Below are positions 27,257 to 35,438 of a DNA stretch of 64,000 bases, in pieces; within the stretch, counting starts at the first letter, position 1; every line of letters starts with the position of its first letter. The notes beneath the pieces are model-generated. The model saw only the letters and a program-made list of their open reading frames with translations. It searched no databases and had not been told where the DNA came from. The stretch is from Psychromarinibacter halotolerans (GTDB taxonomy: Bacteria; Pseudomonadota; Alphaproteobacteria; Rhodobacterales; Rhodobacteraceae), in the NCBI RefSeq assembly GCF_029168315.1, contig NZ_JARGYD010000009.1:115446-179445 (forward strand), read 5' to 3'. The translations under genes were made by a program, and so were the position numbers.

Positions 27257-27333
27257 TGGTACCGCCTCCCTGGCTTGAACAGGGGACCTCTGGATCCACA
27301 ATCCAGCGCTCTAACCAACTGAGCTAAGGCGGC
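27257..27333 (-). tRNA. tRNA-His (anticodon GTG)
   Basis: On the minus strand the tRNA runs from GCCGCCT (27333) to AGGCGGT, discriminator A (27260) and encoded CCA (27259-27257). The anticodon stem CTGGA/TCCAG encloses TTGTGGA with anticodon GTG. The base before G1 is T, so G-1 is not encoded, and the first pair is G1:U72 with A73, the form known in many alphaproteobacteria. Confidence 0.97.
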
Positions 27334-27575
27334 ACTGGCGGGCGAAGTATCGCCAAGAGCGCGCAAATGCAAGACCCTTCTGGCCGGGAAATCGCATGTC
27401 TCTCGCCAAGCTGCCAAAGGCGGGCCGGGACGTTACGGCAATTTCCGCGCACGCCGCGCCGGTGTGCGACGGTGTTCGACGTGGGGGCGTGCTTGGGGCC
27501 TGCGTGGGCCAAGACCCTTGCGACGCGACGCGCCTTGCGGTACCGCCGCGTCCATCCCACGCAAGGAACACGGAT

Positions 27576-27773
27576 ATGAGCATCAACAGCGAAAGCGACA
27601 TCGAGGCCAACCTGCAGATCGGCCCGACCTCGGAAGGCATGGTGCGGATCTACGTCGAGGGCAAGGGAATCGAAATCCCGATGGATTTCGACCCCGAAGA
27701 GGCCGAGGAAATCGCGGAAGAGATCCGCGCCGCCGCCGCCCGCGCCCGCGCGGCAAACAAGAAGCGGAAGTAA
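27576..27773 (+). CDS. small conserved acidic protein (DUF6324-like)
   Basis: This 65-residue protein begins MSINSESDIEANLQIGPTSEG and contains VRIYVEGKGIEIPMDFDPEEAEEIAEE, ending in a basic Lys/Arg tail. It resembles small proteins common in Rhodobacterales that I remember as DUF6324. It has a predicted beta part followed by one charged helix and no membrane segment. The ATG at 27576 follows AAGGAACACGGAT. Function unknown. It converges with mmcB, with only 4 bp between the stops. Confidence 0.8.
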   Translation: MSINSESDIEANLQIGPTSEGMVRIYVEGKGIEIPMDFDPEEAEEIAEEIRAAAARARAANKKRK

Positions 27774-27777
27774 CCCG

Positions 27778-28275
27778 CTACCACGCCGCGAGGTTCAGGT
27801 CCGGATCGCGCGCCGCGTGCCAGCGCAGCGCCGCGTGACGGGCGAACTTTTGCAGCATCACTTTCCGCCGGGCGCCGGGAAGCTTGTCTTCCGGCGCCAT
27901 GCGCAGGATCTCGGCGTCATAGGCGTCCGCGATGATCAGCCCGGTTTCGTCCGGCAGAAGCTCTGTCGGGAAATCGGCATCGACCGCCCAGAAGAACCGG
28001 TCGCACCATTCCAGATAGCCCTGCCACTTGTGATCCGACTGGTAATCGGCGCGGCTGGACTTGCATTCGATGATCCAGACCTCGCCCTTGGGACCCAGCG
28101 CCATGACGTCCACGCGCAGACCCGGCGTCGGCGTCAGTTCTTCCACCGTTACGAAATCGTGGCTTAACAGGTGACGGCACACGCCGCGCGCCAGCAACTG
28201 ACCCGGCATCTTGCGGGACAGGTCCTGCGGGGCGGGCACGGGATCAGAAGACGTATCGGGGGAAGTATCGGGCAT
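27778..28275 (-). CDS. mmcB: MmcB-family DNA repair protein
   Basis: This 165-residue protein belongs to the MmcB family (COG5321), a PD-(D/E)xK nuclease-like fold. The core motif is VDVMALGPKGEVWIIECKSSRADYQSD, with the Asp and the E-x-K pair expected for metal-dependent nuclease activity. In Caulobacter such genes are part of the LexA regulon. Here an exact LexA box sits 12 bp upstream of the ATG at 28275, fitting SOS induction. It is a single-gene unit. Confidence 0.88.
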   Translation of the reverse strand: MPDTSPDTSSDPVPAPQDLSRKMPGQLLARGVCRHLLSHDFVTVEELTPTPGLRVDVMALGPKGEVWIIECKSSRADYQSDHKWQGYLEWCDRFFWAVDADFPTELLPDETGLIIADAYDAEILRMAPEDKLPGARRKVMLQKFARHAALRWHAARDPDLNLAAW

Positions 28276-28286
28276 GGCGGAATGAT

Positions 28287-28301
28287 GAACATTACGTGAA
28301 C
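28287..28301 (-). promoter_or_regulatory. LexA (SOS) box of mmcB
   Basis: On the minus strand the sequence reads GTTC-ACGTAAT-GTTC, an exact GTTC-N7-GTTC alphaproteobacterial LexA operator, 12 bp before the mmcB start. Only about 10 bp separate it from the structured RNA candidate, so LexA could also affect that transcript. Confidence 0.88.
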
Positions 28302-28311
28302 AAAAGGCAAG

Positions 28312-28498
28312 CCCCGAGGGAAAGCGCAGGTCCCCCTTGCCGGGCGCCGCATGCGGGCCTATGTCGGGGATTGGCGGGCACTGCCCTTCCTGTGCCGAGA
28401 AATATTCCGGTGGCCTTAAGCAATTCCGAGGGAGCTGGCTCTACCAGGACCGTGGTCTTGGCACCTGGCGCCCACCTGTATATACAGGTCCTCGGGAA
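28312..28498 (+). ncRNA. ssrS: rod-shaped structured RNA candidate, 6S-like
   Basis: The gap between mmcB and the VOC gene folds as a long rod. CCCGAGG (28313-28319) pairs with CCTCGGG (28490-28496), CAGGT (28327-28331) with ACCTG (28474-28478), and GGGCGCC (28342-28348) with GGCGCCC (28467-28473), leaving a large middle region. A length of about 185 nt with paired ends and a bulged centre is the layout of 6S RNA. ACCTG can instead pair locally with CAGGT at 28485-28489, so the 3' side can switch folds. Because palindromic pairing works on both strands, the strand is a guess, as is the symbol. No clear promoter or T-run terminator was seen. Confidence 0.5.
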
Positions 28499-28542
28499 TA
28501 GAAAACTCCACGTTTGCGGTGGTCCCGCCACTTCCGCGCATC

Positions 28543-28914
28543 TCAGACGCCCCGATCCCGCGCCGCCCGGCCCGAGATCTGGATGGCGTTCCCGGCCGGA
28601 TCCTTGAGGTTCGCAAAGCCATAACCATCCGCCCGATGCACTGGCCCCACATCCAGCCCCGCCGCGATCAGCGCCGCGCGGGCTGTGTCCACATCGTCGG
28701 CATCGAACACCAGCTTGACCTGCACCTGCCCCTGTTTCTGCCCCCTACCGGCCGGATGCAGCAGCAGGATCACGCCCTCGCCCTTGGGGCGCAGCTCTGT
28801 CAGACGATCATCGCTGTCCGGTTCGCGGGACAGGACGTAGCCGAAATGCGTCGTGTAAAACGCCACCATGCGGTCGATGTCCCGCGCGTACAGGATCACC
28901 CGCGTCACGCCCAT
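28543..28914 (-). CDS. VOC family protein (glyoxalase-like)
   Basis: This 123-residue single-domain protein has the paired beta-alpha-beta-beta-beta modules of the vicinal oxygen chelate fold: VTRVILYARDIDRMVAFYTTHFG at the start and VKLVFDADDVDTARAALIAAG in the second half, ending FANLKDPAGNAIQIS. The Glu expected as C-terminal metal ligand is replaced by Gln (IQI), so metal binding may be altered. No substrate can be named. Confidence 0.87.
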   Translation of the reverse strand: MGVTRVILYARDIDRMVAFYTTHFGYVLSREPDSDDRLTELRPKGEGVILLLHPAGRGQKQGQVQVKLVFDADDVDTARAALIAAGLDVGPVHRADGYGFANLKDPAGNAIQISGRAARDRGV

Positions 28915-29022
28915 GTCACGCCCCGATGGTCCGCCGCGGCAGGGTCAGCCATTCGGGCGGCCGGGCACAGGGGCGCGGATCGCCCCGCGCGTTTCCGGCG
29001 GGGACGGTCCGGTGCACCGCGC

Positions 29023-29334
29023 TCAGCGACGCCGACGCGGATCGTCGTCGGTGCGGACCGGGATCAGAAGGTCCGCGTGCTGCGGCGCACGCGTGCCGCC
29101 GGAATTGTCGTCCTTTTCGGCCAGCCGCATGATCGAAATGCCGAACTGCACGCCGGAAAACACGATGCCGTGGAACATCACCAGTAGGAACACGGCCAGC
29201 ACGCCCACGTCGGAGTGGGTGACCAGATGCCAAAGGTTCGCGACGTTGAACCACAGCAACGCGGCCACGAAAGCGGCGGCGATGGCAAAGCCGATCAGCG
29301 TATGGCGGATATAGAATCGAACGAGTTGCGGCAT
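29023..29334 (-). CDS. small inner-membrane protein, two helices
   Basis: This 103-residue protein has two transmembrane helices (about 14-35 and 43-66) and a hydrophilic C-terminal tail rich in Asp and Arg. It resembles unnamed small membrane proteins of Rhodobacterales; I cannot give a function. The ATG at 29334 follows GGAGGGTTTC; a TTG 12 nt upstream overlaps that ribosome site and is unlikely. Confidence 0.8.
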   Translation of the reverse strand: MPQLVRFYIRHTLIGFAIAAAFVAALLWFNVANLWHLVTHSDVGVLAVFLLVMFHGIVFSGVQFGISIMRLAEKDDNSGGTRAPQHADLLIPVRTDDDPRRRR

Positions 29335-29528
29335 GAAACCCTCCAAACTCTCTCGTATCTTTCCTATCTAACCTGAGCTTTGTTACCGTGCCGTCAAGAC
29401 GAGATCGCGCGCCGGGCGCAATTTGCCGCGCCCACGCAGCTGTGACTGGTGCATGACGCGCCGATCGCCCTTTATGGTGGCTCGACTTTACCGGGCCACG
29501 TCTATGTTGACCCGCAGGGGGACCCGCA

Positions 29529-30890
29529 ATGACCGATCAGAAGCCGCTTAGCCCGTCCGAGGCGCATGGCCTGCGATACGCGCAGGAACTGGAAGGCCAT
29601 CTGGGCTGGCTGGACAGCTTCACCTCTGCCGCGCTGGCGGTGCTGGCGGTGGCGTCGGGGATCTACACCTATCTGGGCGTCTCGTCGCTGCTGGACGACA
29701 GCGGCGCGCTGTCCTTCTTCGCGGCGATGTCCTATTCGGTGGCGGTGTCGGTCGGGATCTTCGTGTTCTGGTCCTACATGATGCGGCTGTTGCCTGCGGT
29801 GCGAACGGCGGCGGCGCGCACCGGGCTGTTCGTGTCGATGGGCCTTGGCTGCTGCGCCATCGTCGCGATGTCGTCATGGCTGAACGCGGCGGCGCTGGCG
29901 GGCGCGGCGGCGGTGGAACAGCACCTTGCCAACACCGTCCAGCAATACCAGACGTCGCTGGAACGCGCCCATTCCGTCGCCGTGTCCGCGCAGGGGCTGG
30001 AACGCGACGTGGCGCGGGTGCGCCAAAGCTTTCAGGACCTGTCGGAACAAGAAGCCTCTGGCCAGTTGTCGGGTCTGGCCGGGCGCGGCGCGGTGTTCCG
30101 CGTGCTGCGGCAGAAGTCCGAGGAACTGGCCGCCCTTGAACAGCAAATTCAGGCGCAGGCCCCGCTGGTCGAGCAGGCATTCGCCGAGGGCAACGCGATC
30201 CTCAGCCGGATGCGCGCCCTGACCGTGGAACCCGGCCCGGTGGAACAGCGGTCGGTGTCCTTCTCGGAAGAGGCCGTGCGCCTTGCCGGGGTGATCACCA
30301 CGCTGCGCCAACTGTCCGTCGCGCCGCTGGTGGTGCGGTCCGCCGACGACCTTGCCGCATCCGTGGTGCTGCCAGAGGTGGAAGAGATCCGCGACGAACA
30401 GTCGACCACCATCGCGTCGGTCCTGAACGTGCTGTCGCAGCGGGCCGAGACGCTGAAGATGGCGGCCGAGGCTGTGCTGGCCATGCCGGCCCCCGCCGAC
30501 ATCACCTATACCCCCGTCTCGACCGCCGACGCGGTGATCCTGTACGCTGGCAACTTCGTTCCTTCGTGGGCTGGCGCGATCTCGATCGACCTGCTGCCCG
30601 CCGTTCTGGTGTTCATCCTGATGGTCACGCAGGCGGCGATCCGGCAGGGACGCGGCCGCGCCGGGGTCGAAGACACGCTGACGCTGGCCGAATTCCGCGC
30701 CGCGCTGGGGGCCGTGCGAGAGGTCGAACTGGCGCTGGACCGCACCAACCGGGCCGAAAGCGCGGCACCCGCCGCTGCGGTCGCGCGCGCCGAGGCCCCG
30801 CGCCCTGACGCGCCGTTGCCCGAACCCTCCGCCCCAGACGCTGCGCCCGATCCGAAGGTTCAAAGGTTCAAGGCGGCGGGCGACGAGTGA
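29529..30890 (+). CDS. membrane protein with central coiled coil
   Basis: I do not recognise this 453-residue protein. Four hydrophobic helices are seen: about 29-50, 64-85, 96-118 and a late one at 350-370. Between the third and fourth lies a helical extracytoplasmic region (about 130-320) rich in Gln, Glu and Ala with heptad-like spacing, likely a coiled coil. The C-terminal tail is Ala/Pro/Glu-rich and cytoplasmic. ATG at 29529 follows GCAGGGGGACC. Its stop TGA shares a base with the ATG of the next gene, so the pair is probably translated together. Confidence 0.82.
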   Translation: MTDQKPLSPSEAHGLRYAQELEGHLGWLDSFTSAALAVLAVASGIYTYLGVSSLLDDSGALSFFAAMSYSVAVSVGIFVFWSYMMRLLPAVRTAAARTGLFVSMGLGCCAIVAMSSWLNAAALAGAAAVEQHLANTVQQYQTSLERAHSVAVSAQGLERDVARVRQSFQDLSEQEASGQLSGLAGRGAVFRVLRQKSEELAALEQQIQAQAPLVEQAFAEGNAILSRMRALTVEPGPVEQRSVSFSEEAVRLAGVITTLRQLSVAPLVVRSADDLAASVVLPEVEEIRDEQSTTIASVLNVLSQRAETLKMAAEAVLAMPAPADITYTPVSTADAVILYAGNFVPSWAGAISIDLLPAVLVFILMVTQAAIRQGRGRAGVEDTLTLAEFRAALGAVREVELALDRTNRAESAAPAAAVARAEAPRPDAPLPEPSAPDAAPDPKVQRFKAAGDE

Positions 30891-31663
30891 TGCGGGGCCC
30901 CCGGCTGACCACCGCCCGCGCGATCCGCGCGCTGCTGGCGTTCCAGATTGGCATCGGCGTGGTGCTGTTCGGGCAGGACATCGCGCGCACCCTGCCCCAG
31001 CTTGGATTCACCCCCCGCAGCCCCGGCATGGACGAACCGATCCGCCCCGGCGACCAGACGCGCCGGTTCCAACCGGACCGACTGCCGCTGCGGCGTCCGT
31101 CGCCCGGCACCGACATGCCGGACACCAGCGACATGCCCAACCGGCTGCAATTCACCGAGGCGGCGGACGACCCGACGGTGCTGGACGTGACCGGCGCCAT
31201 CGCCGAGGGCGACTTTGTCCGGTTCGAGGATTTCCTTGAAACCACAAGCCTTTCGCCGGACACGATCCGCCTGAACAGCCCCGGCGGATCGGTGATCGAC
31301 GCGCTGGCCATCGGCCGTGCGATCCGCGACGCCGGGTTCGACACGACCGTGGGCGAAGATGGCATTTGCCTGTCCGCCTGCCCTTATCTGCTGGCCGCCG
31401 GTGTCGAACGCAGCGCCGCCGAAACCGCGCAGGTCGGCGTCCATCAGCACTATTTCGACGAAAGCACCGTGCTGCCCGCCTTTCTTGCGGTCGAGGACAT
31501 CCAGCGCGGTCAGGGCGAGGTTCTGGCCTATCTCATCGACATGGGGATCGACCCGGCGTTGATGCAGCACGCGCTGGTCACGCCGCCGCAAGAGATCTAC
31601 ATCCTGCTGCGCGAAGAGCTGGAAGATTACGCGATGGTCACGGACGTCCAAGATACCGGCTGA
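30890..31663 (+). CDS. ClpP/crotonase-fold periplasmic-type protein
   Basis: This 257-residue protein has an N-terminal signal anchor (about 10-28), a Pro/Arg-rich linker, and a ClpP-like domain from about 95. That domain has LNSPGGSVIDALAIGRAIRDAGFDTTV, then GICLSACPYLLAAGVER and VGVHQHYF. The SAC and HQHY positions match the serine and histidine of ClpP-type proteases in related COG3904 proteins. It probably acts on the outer face of the inner membrane. ATG at 30890 overlaps the preceding TGA by one base, linking it to the coiled-coil membrane protein, a possible substrate or scaffold (inference). Confidence 0.82.
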   Translation: MRGPRLTTARAIRALLAFQIGIGVVLFGQDIARTLPQLGFTPRSPGMDEPIRPGDQTRRFQPDRLPLRRPSPGTDMPDTSDMPNRLQFTEAADDPTVLDVTGAIAEGDFVRFEDFLETTSLSPDTIRLNSPGGSVIDALAIGRAIRDAGFDTTVGEDGICLSACPYLLAAGVERSAAETAQVGVHQHYFDESTVLPAFLAVEDIQRGQGEVLAYLIDMGIDPALMQHALVTPPQEIYILLREELEDYAMVTDVQDTG

Positions 31664-31696
31664 CCCGGCGGACGCGCCGCCGGGGTCGTTCGCCGC

Positions 31697-32269
31697 TTAG
31701 ACCGAGCGCGACAGCATCAGCAGCGAAATGCCCGAACTGACGAAGTGGATGCCCAGCATCAGGCCCAGCGCCCATTCGGCGGTGCTTGGCAGGCCGAACA
31801 TCAGCAGGATGCCCAGCACCAGCGACAGCGCGCCCGACAGCACCAGAAAGCCCCAGCCGCGCGTCTGGCGGTTCTGCAGGCCGATCAAGACCTCGAACAC
31901 GCCCTGCGCCGCGAAGGTCAGACCCAGAAGCAGGGTCAGCGCGACAAGCCCGGTCATCGGGAAGAAGGCAAGATAGACGCCGACCGCAAGCGACAGGACC
32001 GCGATCAGCGCATTCCAGATCGTCGAGCCCCATGACCGGGTCTGGAAGGCCGCCCACAGGTTGATGCCGCCCGCGACCAGCATGATCCACCCGACCATCA
32101 CCTTGGCGGCGATGCTGGCGACCAGCGGGAACAGCAGGGCGACGACGCCCGCGATCAAAAGCGCCGCGCCAAGGAAGGTGAACCACCCCTTGTGCGCGCG
32201 GATCGCTTCCAGAAGTTCTTCGGGGGGCTGCCCCGGCTGGTGGCCGGGATCGTTGAGCGGGTCGGACAT
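31697..32269 (-). CDS. HdeD-family membrane protein
   Basis: This 190-residue protein has six transmembrane helices arranged as three hairpins, with the repeated pattern of DUF308/HdeD (LIAGVVALLFPLVASIAAKVMVG, then WNALIAVLSLAVGVYLAFFP). HdeD in enteric bacteria is linked to acid resistance at high density; no such role is established in alphaproteobacteria. ATG at 32269. It is a single gene convergent with the ClpP-like gene. Confidence 0.9.
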   Translation of the reverse strand: MSDPLNDPGHQPGQPPEELLEAIRAHKGWFTFLGAALLIAGVVALLFPLVASIAAKVMVGWIMLVAGGINLWAAFQTRSWGSTIWNALIAVLSLAVGVYLAFFPMTGLVALTLLLGLTFAAQGVFEVLIGLQNRQTRGWGFLVLSGALSLVLGILLMFGLPSTAEWALGLMLGIHFVSSGISLLMLSRSV

Positions 32270-32514
32270 GACAATGCTCCTATCAAGCCGCGCGGCGGAC
32301 CGGCGAACCCGCGACCGCCGACGTTAAGTATCTTTAACATAAATTTGTGTCGGGGGCGCCCCGCAGCAAGGGGCACGCGCCACGAAGTCGCGATTTGCGC
32401 GCGCTTCGGGCATGACGCCCGCCGGCGCGGTCCTGCCGCAGAATGTTGGATGGGGACAAGAAATGCAGGCAATCGCCGACAAAAGCGCCGGCAATTGCAA
32501 GGTTCGTGAAAGCC

Positions 32515-32979
32515 TTAGAAGGCTTCGGGCTTCGCCTCGCGGGCCATGTGGTCAAGCACGGCGTTGACGAAACGCGACTCTTTGCCTTCCGGGAAGAACG
32601 CTTTCGCCACGTCGACATATTCCACGATAACCACCTTCGGCGGCGTGTCGGACTGGACCAGTTCGGCCCCGGCGGCGCGGAACAGCGCGCGCAGGGTCGG
32701 GTCGATGCGGGCGATCGGCCATTTCGCGACCAGCGCGCGGTCGGTCATCTGGTCGATCTTCGCCTGATAGTTCACCGCGTGGTCCAGAACCTTGCGGAAG
32801 TGGTCGACGTCGCCCTCGACCATCTCGTCGCCGTCCAGCTCTGCGCCGAACCGGAAATCCTCGAACTCGGCGCGCACCGCCTCGACCGTCTGGCCCGAGG
32901 CTTCCATCTGGAACAGCGCCTGCACCGCGTACAGCCGCGAGGCGGACCGCATCTGTTTCTTGTCAGGAGCCTTGGTCAT
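32515..32979 (-). CDS. nusB: transcription antitermination factor NusB
   Basis: This 154-residue all-helical RNA-binding protein takes part in rRNA antitermination with NusE (S10). Family blocks are the N-terminal SASRLYAVQALFQME, AKIDQMTDRALVAKWPIARIDPTLRALFRAAGAEL, and the C-terminal PPKVVIVEYVDVAKAFFPEGKESRFVNAVLD. ATG at 32979 overlaps the ribH stop by 4 nt, the common ribH-nusB coupling. Confidence 0.97.
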   Translation of the reverse strand: MTKAPDKKQMRSASRLYAVQALFQMEASGQTVEAVRAEFEDFRFGAELDGDEMVEGDVDHFRKVLDHAVNYQAKIDQMTDRALVAKWPIARIDPTLRALFRAAGAELVQSDTPPKVVIVEYVDVAKAFFPEGKESRFVNAVLDHMAREAKPEAF

Positions 32980-33527
32980 GCCGTTGCCGGTCCTTCCGCG
33001 TCGCCCGCCATCAGCGTGTCCTCGCCCGAGGGCTTGAAGCCGAAGCCGCCCTTCGGCTTGCCCCAGCGGCGTTGCAGCGCCAGCAGGTGGAGCGCGGCGG
33101 CGGCGGCACCGCCGCCCTTGTTCTGGCCCGCGGCCTCGGCCCGGACAACCGCCTGTTCGCGGTTCTCGACGGTCAGGATTCCGTTGCCGACGCAGCAGCC
33201 CTGCAGCCCCAACAGCGTCAGCCCGCGCGAGCTGTCGTTGCACACGGTGTCGTAATGCGTCGTCTCGCCCCGGATCACGCAGCCCAGCGCGACATAGGCG
33301 TCGAAGTTCGACAGCCGGTGCGCGGTTGCGATGGCGCTGGGGATCTCAAGCGCGCCGGGCACCTCGACCAGTTCGACCTCGGCGCCCGCTTCGGCGGCCA
33401 CGGCTTTCGCCCCGGCGATCTGCTGGTCGGCGATGTCCTTGTAATAAGGCGCGACGACGATCAGCAGTTTCACCGGCGCGTCGAAGGACGGCAGCGGCAG
33501 TTCATAGTGGGTTTCGGTTCCGGCCAT
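32976..33527 (-). CDS. ribH: 6,7-dimethyl-8-ribityllumazine synthase
   Basis: RibH (183 residues) condenses 3,4-dihydroxy-2-butanone 4-phosphate with the ribitylamino-uracil to form lumazine, the step before riboflavin. Motifs seen are VEVPGALEIPSAI, ALGCVIRGETTHYDTVCND with the catalytic His, and GNGILTVENREQA. The C-terminal tail past residue 160 is an extension with little conservation. It lies one base after ribB and overlaps nusB. Confidence 0.97.
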   Translation of the reverse strand: MAGTETHYELPLPSFDAPVKLLIVVAPYYKDIADQQIAGAKAVAAEAGAEVELVEVPGALEIPSAIATAHRLSNFDAYVALGCVIRGETTHYDTVCNDSSRGLTLLGLQGCCVGNGILTVENREQAVVRAEAAGQNKGGGAAAAALHLLALQRRWGKPKGGFGFKPSGEDTLMAGDAEGPATA

Positions 33528-33528
33528 G

Positions 33529-34653
33529 TCAGCTCTCCGGTATCGCGCGGGTGCCCTCGATGGACAGCCCGTAACCTTCCAGGCCCACCACCTTCGGCAG
33601 CGGGGAATTCGTCAGCAGTATCAGTCGCGTCAGGCCCAGTGCCGACAAGATCTGCGCGCCCAGCCCGTACTGCCGCAGGATCTGCGGGCTGACCTGCCCG
33701 TCCGTCACCAGCTTCATCGACGGGTCGCGCAGCATCACCACCAGACCGCGCCCGACGTTGGCGATCTCGCGCATCGCGTTGCGCAACTCGTCCGCCGGGT
33801 GCGGGCCAAGGCCCAGCGCGTCGTCCAGCGGGTTCAGCGCGTGCATCCGCACCAGAACCGGCTCGTCCGTGGTCAGGTCGCCCTTCGACAGCACGATATG
33901 CTCGGCGCCTTGGGTTTCGTCGGTGAACACGCGCATCAGCCACTCGCCGCCGAACGCGCTTGTCACGGGCTTCACGGCGCTTTCGTTCACAAGGTTGTCG
34001 TGGCGATGGCGATAGCCGATCAGGTCGGAAATCGTGCCGACCTTCAGCCCGTGCTTCTGCGCGAAGGCGATCAGCTCGGGCAGGCGCGCCATCGTGCCGT
34101 CCTCGTTCATGATCTCGCAGATCACGCCCGAGGGGTTCAGCCCCGCAAGGCGCGAAATATCAACCGCTGCTTCGGTATGGCCGGCACGCACCAGCACGCC
34201 ACCCTCGCGGGCGCGCAGCGGGAATACATGGCCCGGCGTCGCGATGTCGGCGGCGCCGCGCGTGGGGTCGATGGCGACCGATACGGTGCGCGCGCGGTCG
34301 TGGGCCGAGATGCCGGTGGTCACGCCCTCGCGCGCCTCGATCGACACGGTGAACGCGGTCTCGTGGCGCGACGAGTTCTGCGACGCCATCAGCGGCAGAC
34401 CCAGTGCGTCGATCCGTTCGGTCGGCAGCGCAAGACAGATCAGGCCACGCCCGTGGGTGGCCATGAAGTTGATCGCTTCCGGCGTCGCCATCTGGGCGGG
34501 GATCACAAGATCGCCCTCGTTCTCGCGGTCCTCGTGGTCGACGAGGATGAACATCCGGCCGTTCCGCGCGTCCTCGATGATCTCTTCGATGGAAGAGATC
34601 GCGTCGGACCAGTCGCGCTCCACGGGTCCGGCCGACTCGTATGCCTTGTTCAT
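33529..34653 (-). CDS. ribB: 3,4-dihydroxy-2-butanone-4-phosphate synthase with degenerate GTP cyclohydrolase II domain
   Basis: Residues 1-210 form RibB, which makes the four-carbon unit for lumazine from ribulose 5-phosphate. Active-site blocks are VDHEDRENEGD, ATHGRGLICLAL, GVTTGISAHDRA and REGGVLVRAGHTEAAVD. Residues about 215-374 align in outline with GTP cyclohydrolase II (HIVLSKGDL...VRMHA, GRGLVVMLRD, GAQILSALGLTRLILLTNSP). The three zinc-binding cysteines of RibA are absent, so that half should not be catalytic. This RibB-plus-dead-RibA form means GTP cyclohydrolase II must be encoded elsewhere. Confidence 0.94.
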   Translation of the reverse strand: MNKAYESAGPVERDWSDAISSIEEIIEDARNGRMFILVDHEDRENEGDLVIPAQMATPEAINFMATHGRGLICLALPTERIDALGLPLMASQNSSRHETAFTVSIEAREGVTTGISAHDRARTVSVAIDPTRGAADIATPGHVFPLRAREGGVLVRAGHTEAAVDISRLAGLNPSGVICEIMNEDGTMARLPELIAFAQKHGLKVGTISDLIGYRHRHDNLVNESAVKPVTSAFGGEWLMRVFTDETQGAEHIVLSKGDLTTDEPVLVRMHALNPLDDALGLGPHPADELRNAMREIANVGRGLVVMLRDPSMKLVTDGQVSPQILRQYGLGAQILSALGLTRLILLTNSPLPKVVGLEGYGLSIEGTRAIPES

Positions 34654-34865
34654 CGGTGTCCTCGGTACAGTCTGCGCGCGCCAATTAGACCAAGTTTCGC
34701 GCCCCCGCCACCCCCAGCGGCGGAACGAGACGTCGCGGGGATGAACAGCCGCTGTGCAGTGGAAGCATGGCTGCCGGTGGGCCGGGTTAACGCGCTGTCA
34801 CTTGTCTGCCAATTATCGCCGGTCCAAAGCCTGTCTGGGCCGCAGAATAAAACGGATCGCGTAAT

Positions 34866-35438
34866 TCAGCCTGCGGTCCCAAAGAACCGCTCTGCCGGGA
34901 TGACCCCCGCAAGCCGCCCTGCGCCGCACCACTCTGTTTCCACCGATGTCGCCGAAACCAGCACCACCTCGTCCCGACGCGCGCCTTTGGCGGCCAGAAG
35001 CTCGGTCAGCCGTCTGGCCGTCGCGGACCAGCTTTCGGTGAAGGACGGCGCCTGCGACACCAGTTCGAACAGCCCGGGGTTCGCGCCCGCGACCGCCTCT
35101 GGCATCGCATAAACGGCCGCCAGCCGATCCGCCCTGCCCTGCAGGTCGTGCAGCCGCTGGCCGATCCCGTCCGGCACCGCCACCCGTCGCGACCGAAGAT
35201 CCAGCGCGTTGCCAGAAAACAGGAACGCCACCACGTCATGCCCAGACGCCGCGCGGATCGAGGCATAGGTGCGATAGTCGATCCCCAGCGCCGCCGCGCG
35301 TTTCACCCGGCGGCGCACGATTTCCAGCGGCACCGTGTTCGGGATCAGCTCTGCCCTCGCCTTCGTCCAGACATGCTTGCGCCAGCGATAGCCAGCTTCC
35401 ATCGTCGGCCCGCCGTTGTGTCCGATGCCTGCGGTCAT
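34866..35438 (-). CDS. conserved hypothetical protein of the rib cluster
   Basis: This 190-residue protein starts MTAGIGHNGGPTMEAGYRWRK, a pattern I have seen in unnamed Rhodobacterales proteins. The next part (ELIPNTVPLEIVRRRVKRAAALGIDYRTYASIRAASGHDVVAFLFS) looks helical and basic. The C-terminal half is variable. There is no signal or membrane segment. Its start overlaps the HIT gene stop by 4 nt, so it is co-translated with HIT and ribE. No function can be assigned. Confidence 0.8.
   Translation of the reverse strand: MTAGIGHNGGPTMEAGYRWRKHVWTKARAELIPNTVPLEIVRRRVKRAAALGIDYRTYASIRAASGHDVVAFLFSGNALDLRSRRVAVPDGIGQRLHDLQGRADRLAAVYAMPEAVAGANPGLFELVSQAPSFTESWSATARRLTELLAAKGARRDEVVLVSATSVETEWCGAGRLAGVIPAERFFGTAG

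Noticed and set aside
28441..28500. 16-bp palindrome ACCTGTATATACAGGT as a protein operator
   Set aside because: It is better explained as part of the folded RNA, since its arms also pair with distant segments; an operator role is not excluded.
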